Shown here piece by piece: positions 25,889-35,466 of a stretch of DNA of 64,000 nt (its first letter is position 1; every line of letters starts with the position of its first letter). The stretch comes from Silicimonas sp963779765. GTDB taxonomy: Bacteria; Pseudomonadota; Alphaproteobacteria; Rhodobacterales; Rhodobacteraceae. Position numbers and translations under genes: made by a program. Location: positions 868,001 to 932,000 of the forward strand of contig CAVZZP010000001.1 in assembly GCA_963779765.1 (NCBI GenBank). The letters run 5' to 3'. Below the pieces are notes generated by a model. The model was not told the origin of the DNA and searched no databases. It saw nothing but the letters and a program-made list of their open reading frames with translations.

Positions 25889-27204
25889 TGGAACCGCTTA
25901 CGCTCGCCGGTCTCGTAGGACTGTCCACCGTCATCATGCTTTTCTCGGGCATTTCGGTCGCCGCAGGGCTTCTCGTCGTCGCGACGGGGTTCCTTCTGGT
26001 CATCGACGGCCCGCGCTCGCTGATCTCGTTGCCCGATCTCTTCTTCGCCGAATTGAACAGCTTCGCGCTCCTCTCGATCCCGATGTTCATCATCATGGGC
26101 GCGGCCATCGCCTCGACGCGGGCAGGCGCCGACCTCTACGAGGCGCTGGAGCGCTGGCTGACCCGCGTGCCGGGAGGTCTCGTCATCTCGAACCTCGGGG
26201 CCTGCGCGCTTTTCGCCGCCATGTCGGGTTCGTCGCCCGCGACCTGCGCGGCCATCGGCAAGATGGGCATCCCCGAGATGCGCAAGCGCGGCTATCCCGA
26301 CGGCGTCGCCGCGGGCTCCATCGCCGCCGGCGGCACCCTCGGCATCCTGATCCCGCCGTCCGTGACGATGATCGTCTACGGCATCGCGACCGAGGTCTCG
26401 ATCGGCCGCCTGTTCCTCGCGGGCGTCTTTCCCGGCATCATGCTGGTCGTCCTGTTCATGGCCTGGTCGATCTGGTCCACCTGGCGGTCCGGCAATGCCC
26501 AGGTCCTCAGCGCCAACAGCTACACCTGGCGCGAGAAGGTCGAGATCCTGCCGCGCGTCCTGCCGTTCCTCGCGATCATCCTGGGCGTGCTCTACGCCAT
26601 GTACGGCGGCATCGCGACGCCCTCCGAGACGGCGGCTGTCGGCGCGCTTCTCTGCATCGTCATCGCCATGGTGATCTATCGCCTGTGGTCGCCGTCGTCG
26701 CTCTGGGTCGTCCTGCGCAACTCGACCCGCGAGTCGGTGATGATCCTCTTCATCATCGCGGCGGCGGGCGTCTTCAGCTACATGCTGTCGTCGCTCTTCA
26801 TCACCCAGGCCATCGCCGAGTGGATCGGCACCCTCGACGTCAACAGGTGGGTTCTGATGGGGGCGGTGAACGTCTTCCTCCTGATCGCCGGCTTCTTCCT
26901 GCCCCCCGTCGCGGTGATCCTGATGGCCGCACCGATCCTTTTGCCCATCATCACCACCGCGGGCTTCGACCCGATCTGGTTCGCCGTCATCCTGACCATC
27001 AACATGGAAATCGGGCTGATCTCGCCGCCCGTCGGCCTGAACCTCTACGTCATCAACGGCATCGCGCCCGATATCTCGCTGAAGACGATCCTGCTCGGGT
27101 CGCTGCCCTACGTCCTCTGCATGGTACTCGGCATCGTCATCCTCTGCGTCTTTCCCGGCATCGCCACCTGGCTGCCCGAGGCGGTGATGGGTCCGGCACG
27201 ATGA
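25888..27204 (+). CDS. matM: TRAP transporter large permease (DctM family)
   Basis: A 438-residue inner-membrane protein with about twelve hydrophobic segments. DctM signatures are FFAELNSFALLSIPMFIIMG, FAAMSGSSPATCAAIGKMG, AGGTLGILIPPSVTMIVYG and, near the C-terminus, MEIGLISPPVGLNLYVING. It is the sodium-coupled transport subunit of the TRAP complex. Its 3' end overlaps the malonyl-CoA decarboxylase start by four bases (ATGA), tying transport and catabolism in one transcript. Confidence 0.92.
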   Translation: MEPLTLAGLVGLSTVIMLFSGISVAAGLLVVATGFLLVIDGPRSLISLPDLFFAELNSFALLSIPMFIIMGAAIASTRAGADLYEALERWLTRVPGGLVISNLGACALFAAMSGSSPATCAAIGKMGIPEMRKRGYPDGVAAGSIAAGGTLGILIPPSVTMIVYGIATEVSIGRLFLAGVFPGIMLVVLFMAWSIWSTWRSGNAQVLSANSYTWREKVEILPRVLPFLAIILGVLYAMYGGIATPSETAAVGALLCIVIAMVIYRLWSPSSLWVVLRNSTRESVMILFIIAAAGVFSYMLSSLFITQAIAEWIGTLDVNRWVLMGAVNVFLLIAGFFLPPVAVILMAAPILLPIITTAGFDPIWFAVILTINMEIGLISPPVGLNLYVINGIAPDISLKTILLGSLPYVLCMVLGIVILCVFPGIATWLPEAVMGPAR

Positions 27205-28448
27205 GCCTCTTCGCCGATCTCCTGACCACCGTCTTCGAGCGCCGGATGCCACTGCCGGGCAAGCTCCGCCGCGACACCCGTCCGATCGAGAAGATCGCCG
27301 CCGACCTCGTCGGCACTGCGGGCGAGGAATCGGGCATCACCACCGCGCGCCAGCTTTTCGAGCGCTACGCCGCGAAGGACGACGAGGGCAGGATCGCCTT
27401 CTTCCGTCACCTCGCCACTGCCATGTCGGTCGATCCCCTGCGGCTGCGCGCAGCCCTCGCCACTTATGAAGAGGGCCAGACCAAGGACAGCTACCGGACA
27501 CTGATGGAGGCTGCCGAGCCCGCGCGGCAGGAGTTGATCCGCCGCCTGAACCGCGTGCCCGGCGCCACCGGCCAACTCGTGTCGATGCGAAAGGACCTTC
27601 TGCGGCTCGGCCGTGGCGATCCCGACCTCGAGGCGCTCGACCTCGATTTCCGTCACCTTTTCGCTTCGTGGTTCAACCGCGGCTTCCTCGTGCTGCGCCC
27701 GATCAACTGGGAAAGCCCCGCGCATATCCTCGAAAAGATCATCGCCTACGAGGCCGTCCACGCCATCGACGACTGGGACGACCTGCGCCGCCGCCTGCAA
27801 CCTCGGGACCGGCGCTGCTTCGCCTTCTTCCACCCCGCGATGCCCGACGAACCGCTGATCTTCGTCGAGGTCGCGCTGACCCGGGGCATCCCCGGCTCGG
27901 TCCAGACGCTTCTGGCCGAGGACCGCGCGCACCTGACGGCCGAAGAGGCGGACACCGCCGTCTTCTACTCGATCTCGAACTGCCAGGCGGGACTTGCCGG
28001 CGTCTCCTTCGGCAACTCGCTCATCAAACAGGTCGCCGCCGATCTGTCTGTCGCCCTGCCCGGACTCAAGACCTTCGTCACCCTCTCGCCCATCCCCGGC
28101 CTTTCCCGCTGGCTCGAGGACGAAGGCCTCTCGCTCGAGGGCGCCACGCCGAAACGGCGTCGGGAACTCGCGGCGCGCTACCTGCTCACCGCCAAGGACC
28201 GCCACGGCGCACCGCGCGACCCCGTGGCGCGCTTCCACCTCGGCAACGGCGCCCTCGTCCATCACATCCACGCCGACGCCGACACCTCCGTCAAGGGTAT
28301 GGCGCAGGCGGGTGGCACGATGGTGAACTACCTCTACGACCTCGACCGGGTGGCGCAGAACCACGAAAAATTCGCGGCAAGCCACGCCATCGCCTCGACC
28401 GGAGAAATCCGCGCACTGGCGAACGCCGCCGAGACCGCCACCGCCTGA
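27201..28448 (+). CDS. matA: Malonyl-CoA decarboxylase
   Basis: Converts malonyl-CoA to acetyl-CoA and CO2 (EC 4.1.1.9). The 415-residue protein has the MCD N-terminal helical domain (1-about 160) and the GNAT-like catalytic domain, with NWESPAHILEKIIAYEAVH, RCFAFFHPAMPDEPLIFVEV, FYSISNCQAGLAGVSFGN and the C-terminal DPVARFHLGNGA. The ATG at 27201 overlaps the matM stop. In the operon it removes the malonyl-CoA made by MatB, feeding acetyl-CoA to central metabolism. Confidence 0.93.
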   Translation: MSLFADLLTTVFERRMPLPGKLRRDTRPIEKIAADLVGTAGEESGITTARQLFERYAAKDDEGRIAFFRHLATAMSVDPLRLRAALATYEEGQTKDSYRTLMEAAEPARQELIRRLNRVPGATGQLVSMRKDLLRLGRGDPDLEALDLDFRHLFASWFNRGFLVLRPINWESPAHILEKIIAYEAVHAIDDWDDLRRRLQPRDRRCFAFFHPAMPDEPLIFVEVALTRGIPGSVQTLLAEDRAHLTAEEADTAVFYSISNCQAGLAGVSFGNSLIKQVAADLSVALPGLKTFVTLSPIPGLSRWLEDEGLSLEGATPKRRRELAARYLLTAKDRHGAPRDPVARFHLGNGALVHHIHADADTSVKGMAQAGGTMVNYLYDLDRVAQNHEKFAASHAIASTGEIRALANAAETATA

Positions 28449-28461
28449 AGGAGCCCGCCGC

Positions 28462-29979
28462 ATGGCCAATCCGCTCTATGACCGCCTCTTCGGACGGCAC
28501 GCCGGGCAGGACACGGCGTTCCTCCACCTTCCGGACGGCAGCACCCTGACCCACTCGGACTTTCTGGGGATGGCCGCGCGCTTCGCTCACGTCCTCGCGG
28601 ACGCCGGCCTTGTGCCCGGCGACCGCCTTGCCGCGCAGGTGCAGAAGTCGCCCGAGGCGCTGGCCCTCTACGCCGCCTGCGTCCAGGCGGGGATCGTCTT
28701 CCTGCCCCTGAACACAGCCTACACCGTCGACGAACTGACCTATTTCATCGAGAACAGCGGCGCGATGCTCGTGGTCTGCGACGGCGCAAGCGAAACCGCG
28801 CTTGCCCCTGTCACCGACCGCCTCGGCGCGAAACTCAAGACCCTGAATAGCGACGGCTCCGGCAGTATCGCCGATGCCGCCGGTGAAATGCCCGCGACCT
28901 TCGACACGGTCGACCGCGCGCCCGACGACCTCGCGGCCTTCCTCTACACATCCGGCACCACGGGCCGCTCGAAAGGCGCGATGCTGACCCAGCAGAATCT
29001 TCTGTCCAATGCCGAAACGCTGGCGGAATTCTGGCACTTCACGTCCGACGACGTCCTCCTCCACGCATTGCCGATCTTCCATACCCACGGCCTTTTCGTC
29101 GCGACGAACGTGACTCTGGCGGCGGGTGGCTCGATGATCTTCCTACCGAAGTTCGATCAGGACGATGTCATCGCCGCCCTGCCCCGCGCCACGGCGATGA
29201 TGGGCGTGCCGACGTTCTACACCCGTCTTCTGGACGATCCGCGCTTCGACAGGGACCTCGTGTCCCACATGCGTCTCTTCGTCTCCGGCTCCGCTCCCCT
29301 TCTCGCCGAGACCCACCTCCGGTTCGAGGAACGGACCGGTCACCGAATCCTCGAACGCTACGGCATGACCGAGACCAACATGAACACCTCGAACCCCTAC
29401 GAGGGCGAGCGCCGCGCCGGGACGGTGGGCCAACCGCTGCCCGGGATCGAGGTCAAGATCACCGACCCGGACACGGGGACCGAGGTCACGCAGGGGGCGG
29501 TCGGCCAGATCGAGGTGCGCGGCCCGAACGTGTTCAAAGGCTACTGGCAGATGCCCGACAAGACCGCCGCCGAGTTGCGCGCCGACGGCTTCTTCATCAC
29601 CGGTGACCTCGGCGTCATCGACCAGGACGGCTACATCGCCATCGTCGGGCGCAACAAGGATCTCATCATCTCGGGCGGCTACAACATCTATCCAAAAGAG
29701 ATCGAACTGATCCTCGACGACCAGCCGGGTGTGATGGAAAGCGCGGTCATCGGCGTGCCCCACCCCGATTTCGGCGAGACGGTCGTCGGCGTCCTCGTGC
29801 CGGAACCGGGGCAGGCCCCCGACCTCGACGCGATCCAGGCCGCCGCCGGCAAATCGCTCGCCCGCTTCAAGCACCCGCGAAAGCTCATCGTCCTCGACGA
29901 ACTCCCCCGCAATACCATGGGCAAGGTGCAGAAGAACCAGCTGCGCGAGGCCTACAAGGATTTATTCGTGACAGCCTGA
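28462..29979 (+). CDS. matB: Malonyl-CoA synthetase
   Basis: ATP-dependent ligation of malonate to CoA. The 505-residue ANL-superfamily enzyme shows the P-loop YTSGTTGRSKGAML near 158-171, the adenylate-binding GYGMTETN-like YGMTETNMN near 303, the hinge GRNKDLIISGGYNIYPKEIE near 396-415, and the C-terminal catalytic lysine in NTMGKVQKNQ. Starts 13 bases after matA. Overall similarity is to MatB of rhizobia rather than to fatty-acyl ligases, and the operon supports this. Last gene of the mat operon; a weak GC hairpin follows the stop. Confidence 0.92.
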   Translation: MANPLYDRLFGRHAGQDTAFLHLPDGSTLTHSDFLGMAARFAHVLADAGLVPGDRLAAQVQKSPEALALYAACVQAGIVFLPLNTAYTVDELTYFIENSGAMLVVCDGASETALAPVTDRLGAKLKTLNSDGSGSIADAAGEMPATFDTVDRAPDDLAAFLYTSGTTGRSKGAMLTQQNLLSNAETLAEFWHFTSDDVLLHALPIFHTHGLFVATNVTLAAGGSMIFLPKFDQDDVIAALPRATAMMGVPTFYTRLLDDPRFDRDLVSHMRLFVSGSAPLLAETHLRFEERTGHRILERYGMTETNMNTSNPYEGERRAGTVGQPLPGIEVKITDPDTGTEVTQGAVGQIEVRGPNVFKGYWQMPDKTAAELRADGFFITGDLGVIDQDGYIAIVGRNKDLIISGGYNIYPKEIELILDDQPGVMESAVIGVPHPDFGETVVGVLVPEPGQAPDLDAIQAAAGKSLARFKHPRKLIVLDELPRNTMGKVQKNQLREAYKDLFVTA

Positions 29980-30034
29980 AGGTGCGAGAGGCCAGCCCCT
30001 CGCGCTCCCCGGTGCATTTCGCGACAGAAGAAGA

Positions 30035-32086
30035 TCAGCCCTCGGCCAGGACTTCGCAGAACGCCGGCCCGAAGCGCTCGGCCAGCCGGTCGCCCAGAAC
30101 GCGTTCGACCTGGTCCGACGCATCGGGCCCCAGCGCCGCGACCCGAGCGAGAAGCGAGGCCGAGCAGCTCATCGGCTTGCCCGTCCCGTCTTCACCCCGC
30201 GACAGACGCGCCTGCACCGACAACAGCCGGTCATAGACCTCTCCCGCCGCCCGACCGGCCAGCTTGCGCCTCACCGGATGCGCAAGCGCGGCCGCCTCGC
30301 CCGTAACCACCTCGAGGAAGGTCCGGCCGTAGCGTTCAAGCTTCTTCGCGCCGACGCCCCCGATCCGCGCCATCTCGTCAAGCGATTGCGGCCGCGTCTC
30401 GGCCATTTCGATCAGCGTCCGGTCCGGGAAGATGACATAGGCCGGAACCTTCTGCGCCTCGGCCAGCGCGCGGCGCTTCGCCTTCAGCGCCGACAGAAGC
30501 GGCGCATCCTCATCCGCGACCATTGCCTTTACCACGGGCCGCCGCGCCGCCGCCGTCATGGCGTCCTTCCGAAGCAGGATCGCCTGTTCGCCCTTCAGGA
30601 TCGGCCGCGCGGCCTGCGTCATTCGCAACCCGCCGTGCCGCTCGGGATCGGGCCGCACCAGGTCGTGCCCCATCATCTGCCGGAAGATCGCGCCCCACTG
30701 GCGCCGGTCGATGTCGCGCCCCACGCCGAAGGTCGGAAGCCGGTCGTGCCCGCGCTGCACCACCTTGTCGGTCGCCGACCCCACGAGGATGTCGGTCAGG
30801 TGCCCGACGCCAAAGCTCTCGCCCGTCCTCAGCACCGCCGACAGCGCCTTCATCACAGCTTCGGTCCCGTCAAAGGTCTCGGGAGGCGCATCGCAAAGAT
30901 CGCAGGCACCGCACGGCTCCGCCGCGTCACCGAAATAGGCCAGAAGCCGCACCCGACGGCAGCCCTGCGCCTCGGCCAGCCCCAATAGCGCGTTCAGCCG
31001 CCCGTGATCCGCCATCCGCCGCTCGGGCGGCGCCAGCCCCTCGTCGATCTGCATCCGGCGAAAACGAATGTCGTCCGCGCCATAAAGCGTGAGGGTCTCG
31101 GCCGGCGCGCCGTCGCGACCCGCGCGCCCGATCTCCTGGTAGTAGGACTCGATCGACTTCGGCAGGTCGGCATGCGCGACCCACCGGATGTCCGGCTTGT
31201 CGATGCCCATGCCGAACGCCACCGTCGCCACCACCACCAGCCCGTCGTCGGTCTGGAACCGCCGCTCGACCTCGCGCCGCGCGTCGGGATCCATCCCGCC
31301 GTGATAGGCCAGGGCATCGCCCCCCGCGTCGCTCAGCGCCTTCGCCAGCGTCTCGGTCTTGGCCCGCGTCCCGCAATAGACGATGCCCGACTGACCCGGC
31401 CGCGCCGCCGCGAAGTCGAGGATCTGCTTGCGCGGGCTCTCCTTCGCCGCGAAGGCGAGATGGATGTTCGGACGGTCGAATCCGCCCAGGAACAGCCGGG
31501 GCGCACGCCCGTCGAACAGACGCTCGACGATCTCGTCCCGCGTCTCGGCGTCCGCCGTCGCGGTGAACGCGGCGAGCGGCACGTCCAGCGCGCGGCGCAG
31601 CGCGTTGATGCGCAGGTAGTCGGGCCGGAAATCATGCCCCCACTGGCTGACGCAATGCGCCTCGTCGACGGCGATCATCGTCACGCGCGCCTCGGCCAGC
31701 ATCCGCCCCGTCCCGCCGGACGCCAGCCGCTCGGGCGCCATGTAGAGAAGCTTGAGCTCTCCCCTGTGAAGCGCGTCGAAGACCTCGGCCGTCTCCTCCT
31801 CGGTGTTGCCGCTTGTCAGCGCGCCGGCAGCGACGCCCGCCTCGCGGAGCGCGCGCACCTGGTCGCGCATCAGCGCAATGAGGGGAGAGATCACGACCGT
31901 GAGCCCGGGCCGGATCAGCGCGGGCAACTGGAAGCACAGCGACTTGCCGCCGCCCGTCGGCAGGATCGCCAGCACGTCCTCGCCCGCCGTCACCGCGGCG
32001 ACGATGTCGCCCTGCATCGGACGAAAGCCGTCGAAGCCGAAAACCTGCGACAGAAGAGCGAGGGCCGAGACCTGCGCGCCGTCCAT
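30035..32086 (-). CDS. recQ: ATP-dependent DNA helicase RecQ
   Basis: A 683-residue 3'-5' DNA helicase. Walker A is LPTGGGKSLCFQLPAL, motif II is AVDEAHCVSQWGHDFRPDY (DEAH plus the aromatic-rich loop), motif VI is QEIGRAGRDG. The zinc-binding domain has the cysteines CRRV...PCGACDLC, followed by a winged-helix RQC region and a C-terminal HRDC domain (LLSALKAKRRALAE ... IGGVGAKKLERYG). The ATG at 32086 is chosen; the frame stays open upstream without family sequence. The gene converges on matB with 55 bases between stops. Confidence 0.96.
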   Translation of the reverse strand: MDGAQVSALALLSQVFGFDGFRPMQGDIVAAVTAGEDVLAILPTGGGKSLCFQLPALIRPGLTVVISPLIALMRDQVRALREAGVAAGALTSGNTEEETAEVFDALHRGELKLLYMAPERLASGGTGRMLAEARVTMIAVDEAHCVSQWGHDFRPDYLRINALRRALDVPLAAFTATADAETRDEIVERLFDGRAPRLFLGGFDRPNIHLAFAAKESPRKQILDFAAARPGQSGIVYCGTRAKTETLAKALSDAGGDALAYHGGMDPDARREVERRFQTDDGLVVVATVAFGMGIDKPDIRWVAHADLPKSIESYYQEIGRAGRDGAPAETLTLYGADDIRFRRMQIDEGLAPPERRMADHGRLNALLGLAEAQGCRRVRLLAYFGDAAEPCGACDLCDAPPETFDGTEAVMKALSAVLRTGESFGVGHLTDILVGSATDKVVQRGHDRLPTFGVGRDIDRRQWGAIFRQMMGHDLVRPDPERHGGLRMTQAARPILKGEQAILLRKDAMTAAARRPVVKAMVADEDAPLLSALKAKRRALAEAQKVPAYVIFPDRTLIEMAETRPQSLDEMARIGGVGAKKLERYGRTFLEVVTGEAAALAHPVRRKLAGRAAGEVYDRLLSVQARLSRGEDGTGKPMSCSASLLARVAALGPDASDQVERVLGDRLAERFGPAFCEVLAEG

Positions 32087-32175
32087 GATGCCTCGATTTT
32101 TTTGATCTGCTCGTTGGCTATACCCTGCCATCTGAACGGCCCGTGAACAAGGCCGGCCGGGCTTCATCTTGCCCC

Positions 32176-32209
32176 AAATACGCAAAAGGCCGCTGCGGTC
32201 GCAGCGGCC
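32176..32209 (-). terminator. Rho-independent terminator of yggT
   Basis: On the minus strand a perfect 10-bp stem, GGCCGCTGCG with CGCAGCGGCC (32188-32209) and a two-base loop, is followed by TTTTGCGTATTT. It lies 25 bases after the yggT stop and before recQ. Confidence 0.88.
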
Positions 32210-32233
32210 ATCCGGTTCGTCATCAGCGACGCG

Positions 32234-32524
32234 TCACATCATGCTGCGCATCAGGTCCGGCAGAAGAATGTCCCGCAGGATGATGATGATCAGGAACAGC
32301 ACCAGCGGCGCCAGGTCCAGCGCACCGGTATTCGGCAGCATCCGCCGGATCGGACGGTAGATCGGCTCGAGAAGACGGTTCAGCCCGTCCCAGATCGACG
32401 CCACCAGAGGCTGACGCAGGTTCAGCACCTGGAAGTTGATGAGCCAGCTCATGATGACATGCACCAGAAGCACCATGAAGGCGACGTCCAGGAGAAGGGC
32501 GAGGATCTTGTAGAGCGTGAACAT
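32234..32524 (-). CDS. YggT family membrane protein
   Basis: A 96-residue protein with two hydrophobic regions (KILALLLDVAFMVLLVHVIM and LAPLVLFLIIIILRDILLP) separated by the family loop LNRLLEPIYRPIRRMLPN. YggT proteins are linked to cell division, osmotic stress tolerance and, in some groups, localisation of division proteins, but the mechanism is unsettled. The ATG at 32524 is used; upstream codons lack family sequence. It stands alone, with its own terminator. Confidence 0.9.
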   Translation of the reverse strand: MFTLYKILALLLDVAFMVLLVHVIMSWLINFQVLNLRQPLVASIWDGLNRLLEPIYRPIRRMLPNTGALDLAPLVLFLIIIILRDILLPDLMRSMM

Positions 32525-32640
32525 GTGCGACCCGTGTCTGAGGCTCCCCTGACCTAAGGGGCCGCGCCGTGCCGCGCAAGTCCGTCCGTGCCGCAGCGTC
32601 CCGCTTGACCCTGCCCCGCGCCGGACGGACACCCGGGGCC

Positions 32641-33171
32641 ATGTATCCCGTCATCCGCCTCGCCTCGGAAATGGCCCGCGCCCGCAAGCTCCCGTCTCCC
32701 CCGGCCGGCGAGACCCACGTCAGCCGGATTCGCGTCTGGCCCTGGGACATCGACGTCTTCATGGACCTGAACAACGGACGCCTCCTGACGCTGTTCGACA
32801 TCGGGCGGTTCGGCCTCTTCACCCGGATGGGAATCCTGAAACAGTTGAAGGCCCACGGCTGGTACGGGACCGTCGCGGGGACCTGCATCCGCTACCGTCG
32901 CCGCATCACCGTGTTCCAGAGCCTCGAACTGCGCACCCGTCTCGCGGGCTGGGACGACCGCTTCGTCTACTTCGAGCAGGCGTTCTGGCGCGGCGGCGAA
33001 TGCTGCGCCCACGCCGCCATCCGCACCGCGATCACCGGCGGCAAGGGGATCGTGCCGCCGTCCGAGATGATCGCGACCCTCGGCCACGAGGCGACGTCTC
33101 CCACCCTGCCCGCCTGGATCGAGACGTGGTCGGAGGCCGAAACCCTCCGTCCCTGGCCACCCGCGTTCTGA
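32641..33171 (+). CDS. Acyl-CoA thioesterase-like (hotdog fold) protein
   Basis: A 176-residue protein of the 4-hydroxybenzoyl-CoA thioesterase-like superfamily (Them6 type). The characteristic opening is RIRVWPWDIDVFMDLNNGRLLTLFD, with Asp/Asn in the hotdog active-site position, followed by CIRYRRRITVFQSLELRTRL and the YFEQAFW strand. Likely cytoplasmic and acting on an acyl-CoA of unknown chain. The ATG at 32641 gives the family N-terminus; a further 24 upstream codons are open but Arg-rich and unlike the family. Confidence 0.78.
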   Translation: MYPVIRLASEMARARKLPSPPAGETHVSRIRVWPWDIDVFMDLNNGRLLTLFDIGRFGLFTRMGILKQLKAHGWYGTVAGTCIRYRRRITVFQSLELRTRLAGWDDRFVYFEQAFWRGGECCAHAAIRTAITGGKGIVPPSEMIATLGHEATSPTLPAWIETWSEAETLRPWPPAF

Positions 33172-33237
33172 GGCGAAAGCCGTTGCCTCATGCCCGGTGC
33201 GGCGTCTAACTGTCGCGCGATAGGGACAGGGACTGCC

Positions 33238-34639
33238 ATGGCCGAGCCGACACTCAAGCAGCGCGTCTGGGGCTGGTACTTCTTCGACTGGGCGACGCAG
33301 CCCTATCACACCGTCCTTCTCACCTTCGTCTTCGGCCCTTTCTTCGCCACTGTCGCCGCGACGCACTTCATGGGCACGGGCCTCGAGGAGCAGGCCGCCG
33401 ACGCCCGCGCGCAGGCGCTCTGGTCGCTATGCCTGACCGTAACCGGGCTGATCGTGGGCTTCGGCGGTCCCGTCATGGGCGCGCTCGCCGACACCGCCGG
33501 GCGGCGGATGCCCTGGATCGTTGCCTTCTCGGCCCTTTATGTCGCAGGGGCCTCGGCCCTCTGGGCCACGATGCCCGACGGCTCGAACCTCGCCTTCGCG
33601 CTCATTGCCTTCGGGATCGGCTTCATCGGGGCCGAATTTGCGCTGATCTTCACCAACGCCCAGCTTCCCGGTCTGGGAACGCGCGCCGAGATCGGCCGCA
33701 TCTCCGGGTCCGGTTTCGCCTTCGGTTATCTGGGCGGCCTCGTGTCGCTGATCCTCGTCCTGGCGCTCTTCGTCGAGCAGCCCTCGGGCAAGACGCTTGT
33801 CGGCCTGTCGCCGCTCTTCGGCCTCGACCCCGAAATGCGCGGAGGGCACCCGCTTCGCCGGACCTTTCGCGGCGATCTGGTTCGTCGTCTTCATGGTGCC
33901 CTACTTCCTGTGGGTGCGCGAAACCCGCAGCGTCCGCCGCCCCCACTCCGTCTCCGCCGCCCTCACCCACCTTGCAGCCTCGGTCCGCGCGCTGAAGGAC
34001 CGCCCCAGCCTCGCCTCCTACCTCGGCGGCTCGATGCTCTACCGCGACGCGCTGAACGGCCTTTACGGATTCGGAGGCACCTATGCCGCGCTCGTCCTCA
34101 ACTGGGACGTCATCCGCATCGGCGTCTTCGGCATCGTCAGCGTCATCGCCGCCGCCGCCTTCTCATGGCTGGGCGGCCGCCTCGACCGCCGCCACGGTCC
34201 GAAACCCGTCATCACGACCGCCGTCCTCGGCCTCACCATCGTCTGCGCCGTCGTCGCCTCGATGACCCGCGAAAGCTTCATCGGCATCCCCCTCGCCGAA
34301 GGCTCGACCCTCCCGGACACCGTGTTTCTTTTCTGCGGCGTCCTCATTGGCGGGCTGGGAGGCGTCCTCCAGGCAGCAAGCCGATCGATGATGGTGCGCC
34401 ACACCGACGCCGGTTCCGAAACGGCGGGCTTCGGGCTTTACGGGCTGGCGGGCCGGGCGACCTCGTTCCTCGCCCCCGCGCTCATCGGCCTCGTCACGAT
34501 CGCCACGGGCGACGCGAGGCTTGGCGTCCTGCCGCTGATACTGCTCTTTCTTTCGGGCCTCGGTCTGCTACGCTGGACACGACCTGAAGGAGACCGAGCA
34601 GAACAATGGTCCGACACGTCCTTGCCGCCCTCGCCCTGA
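33238..34639 (+). CDS. UMF1/Atg22-like MFS transporter, frameshifted
   Basis: An MFS-type membrane protein whose N-terminus WGWYFFDWATQPYHTVLLTF is the UMF1 (Atg22-like) signature; fungal relatives export amino acids from the vacuole. The frame breaks after GLDPEM: one extra base at about 33838-33843 (in CGCGGAGG). Corrected, it reads REGTRFAGPFAAIWFVVFMV and continues through the second half to the stop at 34639, giving about 466 residues and twelve hydrophobic segments. Both halves retain good codon structure, so a sequence error or a very recent mutation is likely. The 3' end overlaps mepA by 34 bases. Confidence 0.82.
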
Positions 34640-35466
34640 TCCTGTCGCTTGCCCCCGCGGCTCACGCACAGCCACTGGCGAAAGAACTCTTCGGCGCCGA
34701 ACGCGGCCCCGCCGCCGGTCGCCCTGCGCCGCTTGGAAGCTACGCCAAAGGCTGCATCGCCGGCGCCGCCCAACTGCCCGAAAGCGGTCCTACCTGGCAG
34801 GCCATGCGCCTCTCGCGCAACCGCAACTGGGGTCATCCCGAAACGCTGGCCTTCATCCAGCGCCTGTCGGCCTTCGCCGCGAAGCAGCCGGGCTGGCAGG
34901 GCCTCTACATCGGTGACATGTCCCAGCCAAAGGGCGGCCCGATGCTGACCGGCCACCGCAGCCACCAGGTCGGTCTGGACATCGACATCTGGATGAACCC
35001 GCCCAAGAGCCTCCGACTTTCGGCGCGCGAGCGCGAGAACATCTCGGCCACCTCGATGCAGCGGGCCGGCGGCGCCTACGTCAACAACCTCTGGACGCCC
35101 CAGCATCACGCCGTCATCCGACAGGCGGCAAAGGACCCCGCCGTCGCCCGCATCTTCGTCTTCCCTGGCGCCAAGGTGCAGATGTGCCGCGACGAGACGG
35201 GCGACCGAAGCTGGCTTCGGAAGGTGCGCCCCTGGTGGGGTCACCATTATCACTTCCACGTCCGGCTCGCCTGTCCCCGTGGCTCACGCGGCTGCGAGAA
35301 CCAGGCCCCGCCGCCCGCCGGCGACGGATGCGCCGACGCGCAGGACTGGGTGAACAACATCCTCAACCCGCCACCGCCCGATCCGAACGCCCGGCCCTCG
35401 CCCCCGGCGCGGGAATACGTCCTGTCCGACCTGCCCGCGCAATGCTCCACCGTCCTGTCGCGCTGA
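34606..35466 (+). CDS. mepA: Penicillin-insensitive murein endopeptidase
   Basis: Periplasmic LAS-family metallopeptidase that cuts D-Ala-mDAP crosslinks in peptidoglycan. The 286-residue protein has a signal peptide (1-22) and the zinc ligands in HRSHQVGLDID (about 124-134) and WWGHHYHFHVRL (about 210-221). Paired cysteines (CPRGSRGC, CIAG, CSTV) suggest disulfides, as in E. coli MepA. It overlaps both neighbours: 34 bases with the UMF1 gene and 25 bases with the phytase-like gene, so the three are probably cotranscribed and coupled. Confidence 0.93.
   Translation: MVRHVLAALALILSLAPAAHAQPLAKELFGAERGPAAGRPAPLGSYAKGCIAGAAQLPESGPTWQAMRLSRNRNWGHPETLAFIQRLSAFAAKQPGWQGLYIGDMSQPKGGPMLTGHRSHQVGLDIDIWMNPPKSLRLSARERENISATSMQRAGGAYVNNLWTPQHHAVIRQAAKDPAVARIFVFPGAKVQMCRDETGDRSWLRKVRPWWGHHYHFHVRLACPRGSRGCENQAPPPAGDGCADAQDWVNNILNPPPPDPNARPSPPAREYVLSDLPAQCSTVLSR

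Noticed and set aside
25857..27200. An open frame upstream of and joined to the malonyl-CoA decarboxylase frame
   Set aside because: It is the wrong frame of the TRAP large permease gene; the decarboxylase starts at the ATG at 27201 that overlaps the permease stop.
29981..30010. Terminator after matB
   Set aside because: An imperfect GC stem is present, but without a T tail on the plus strand and with a mismatch; too weak to annotate.
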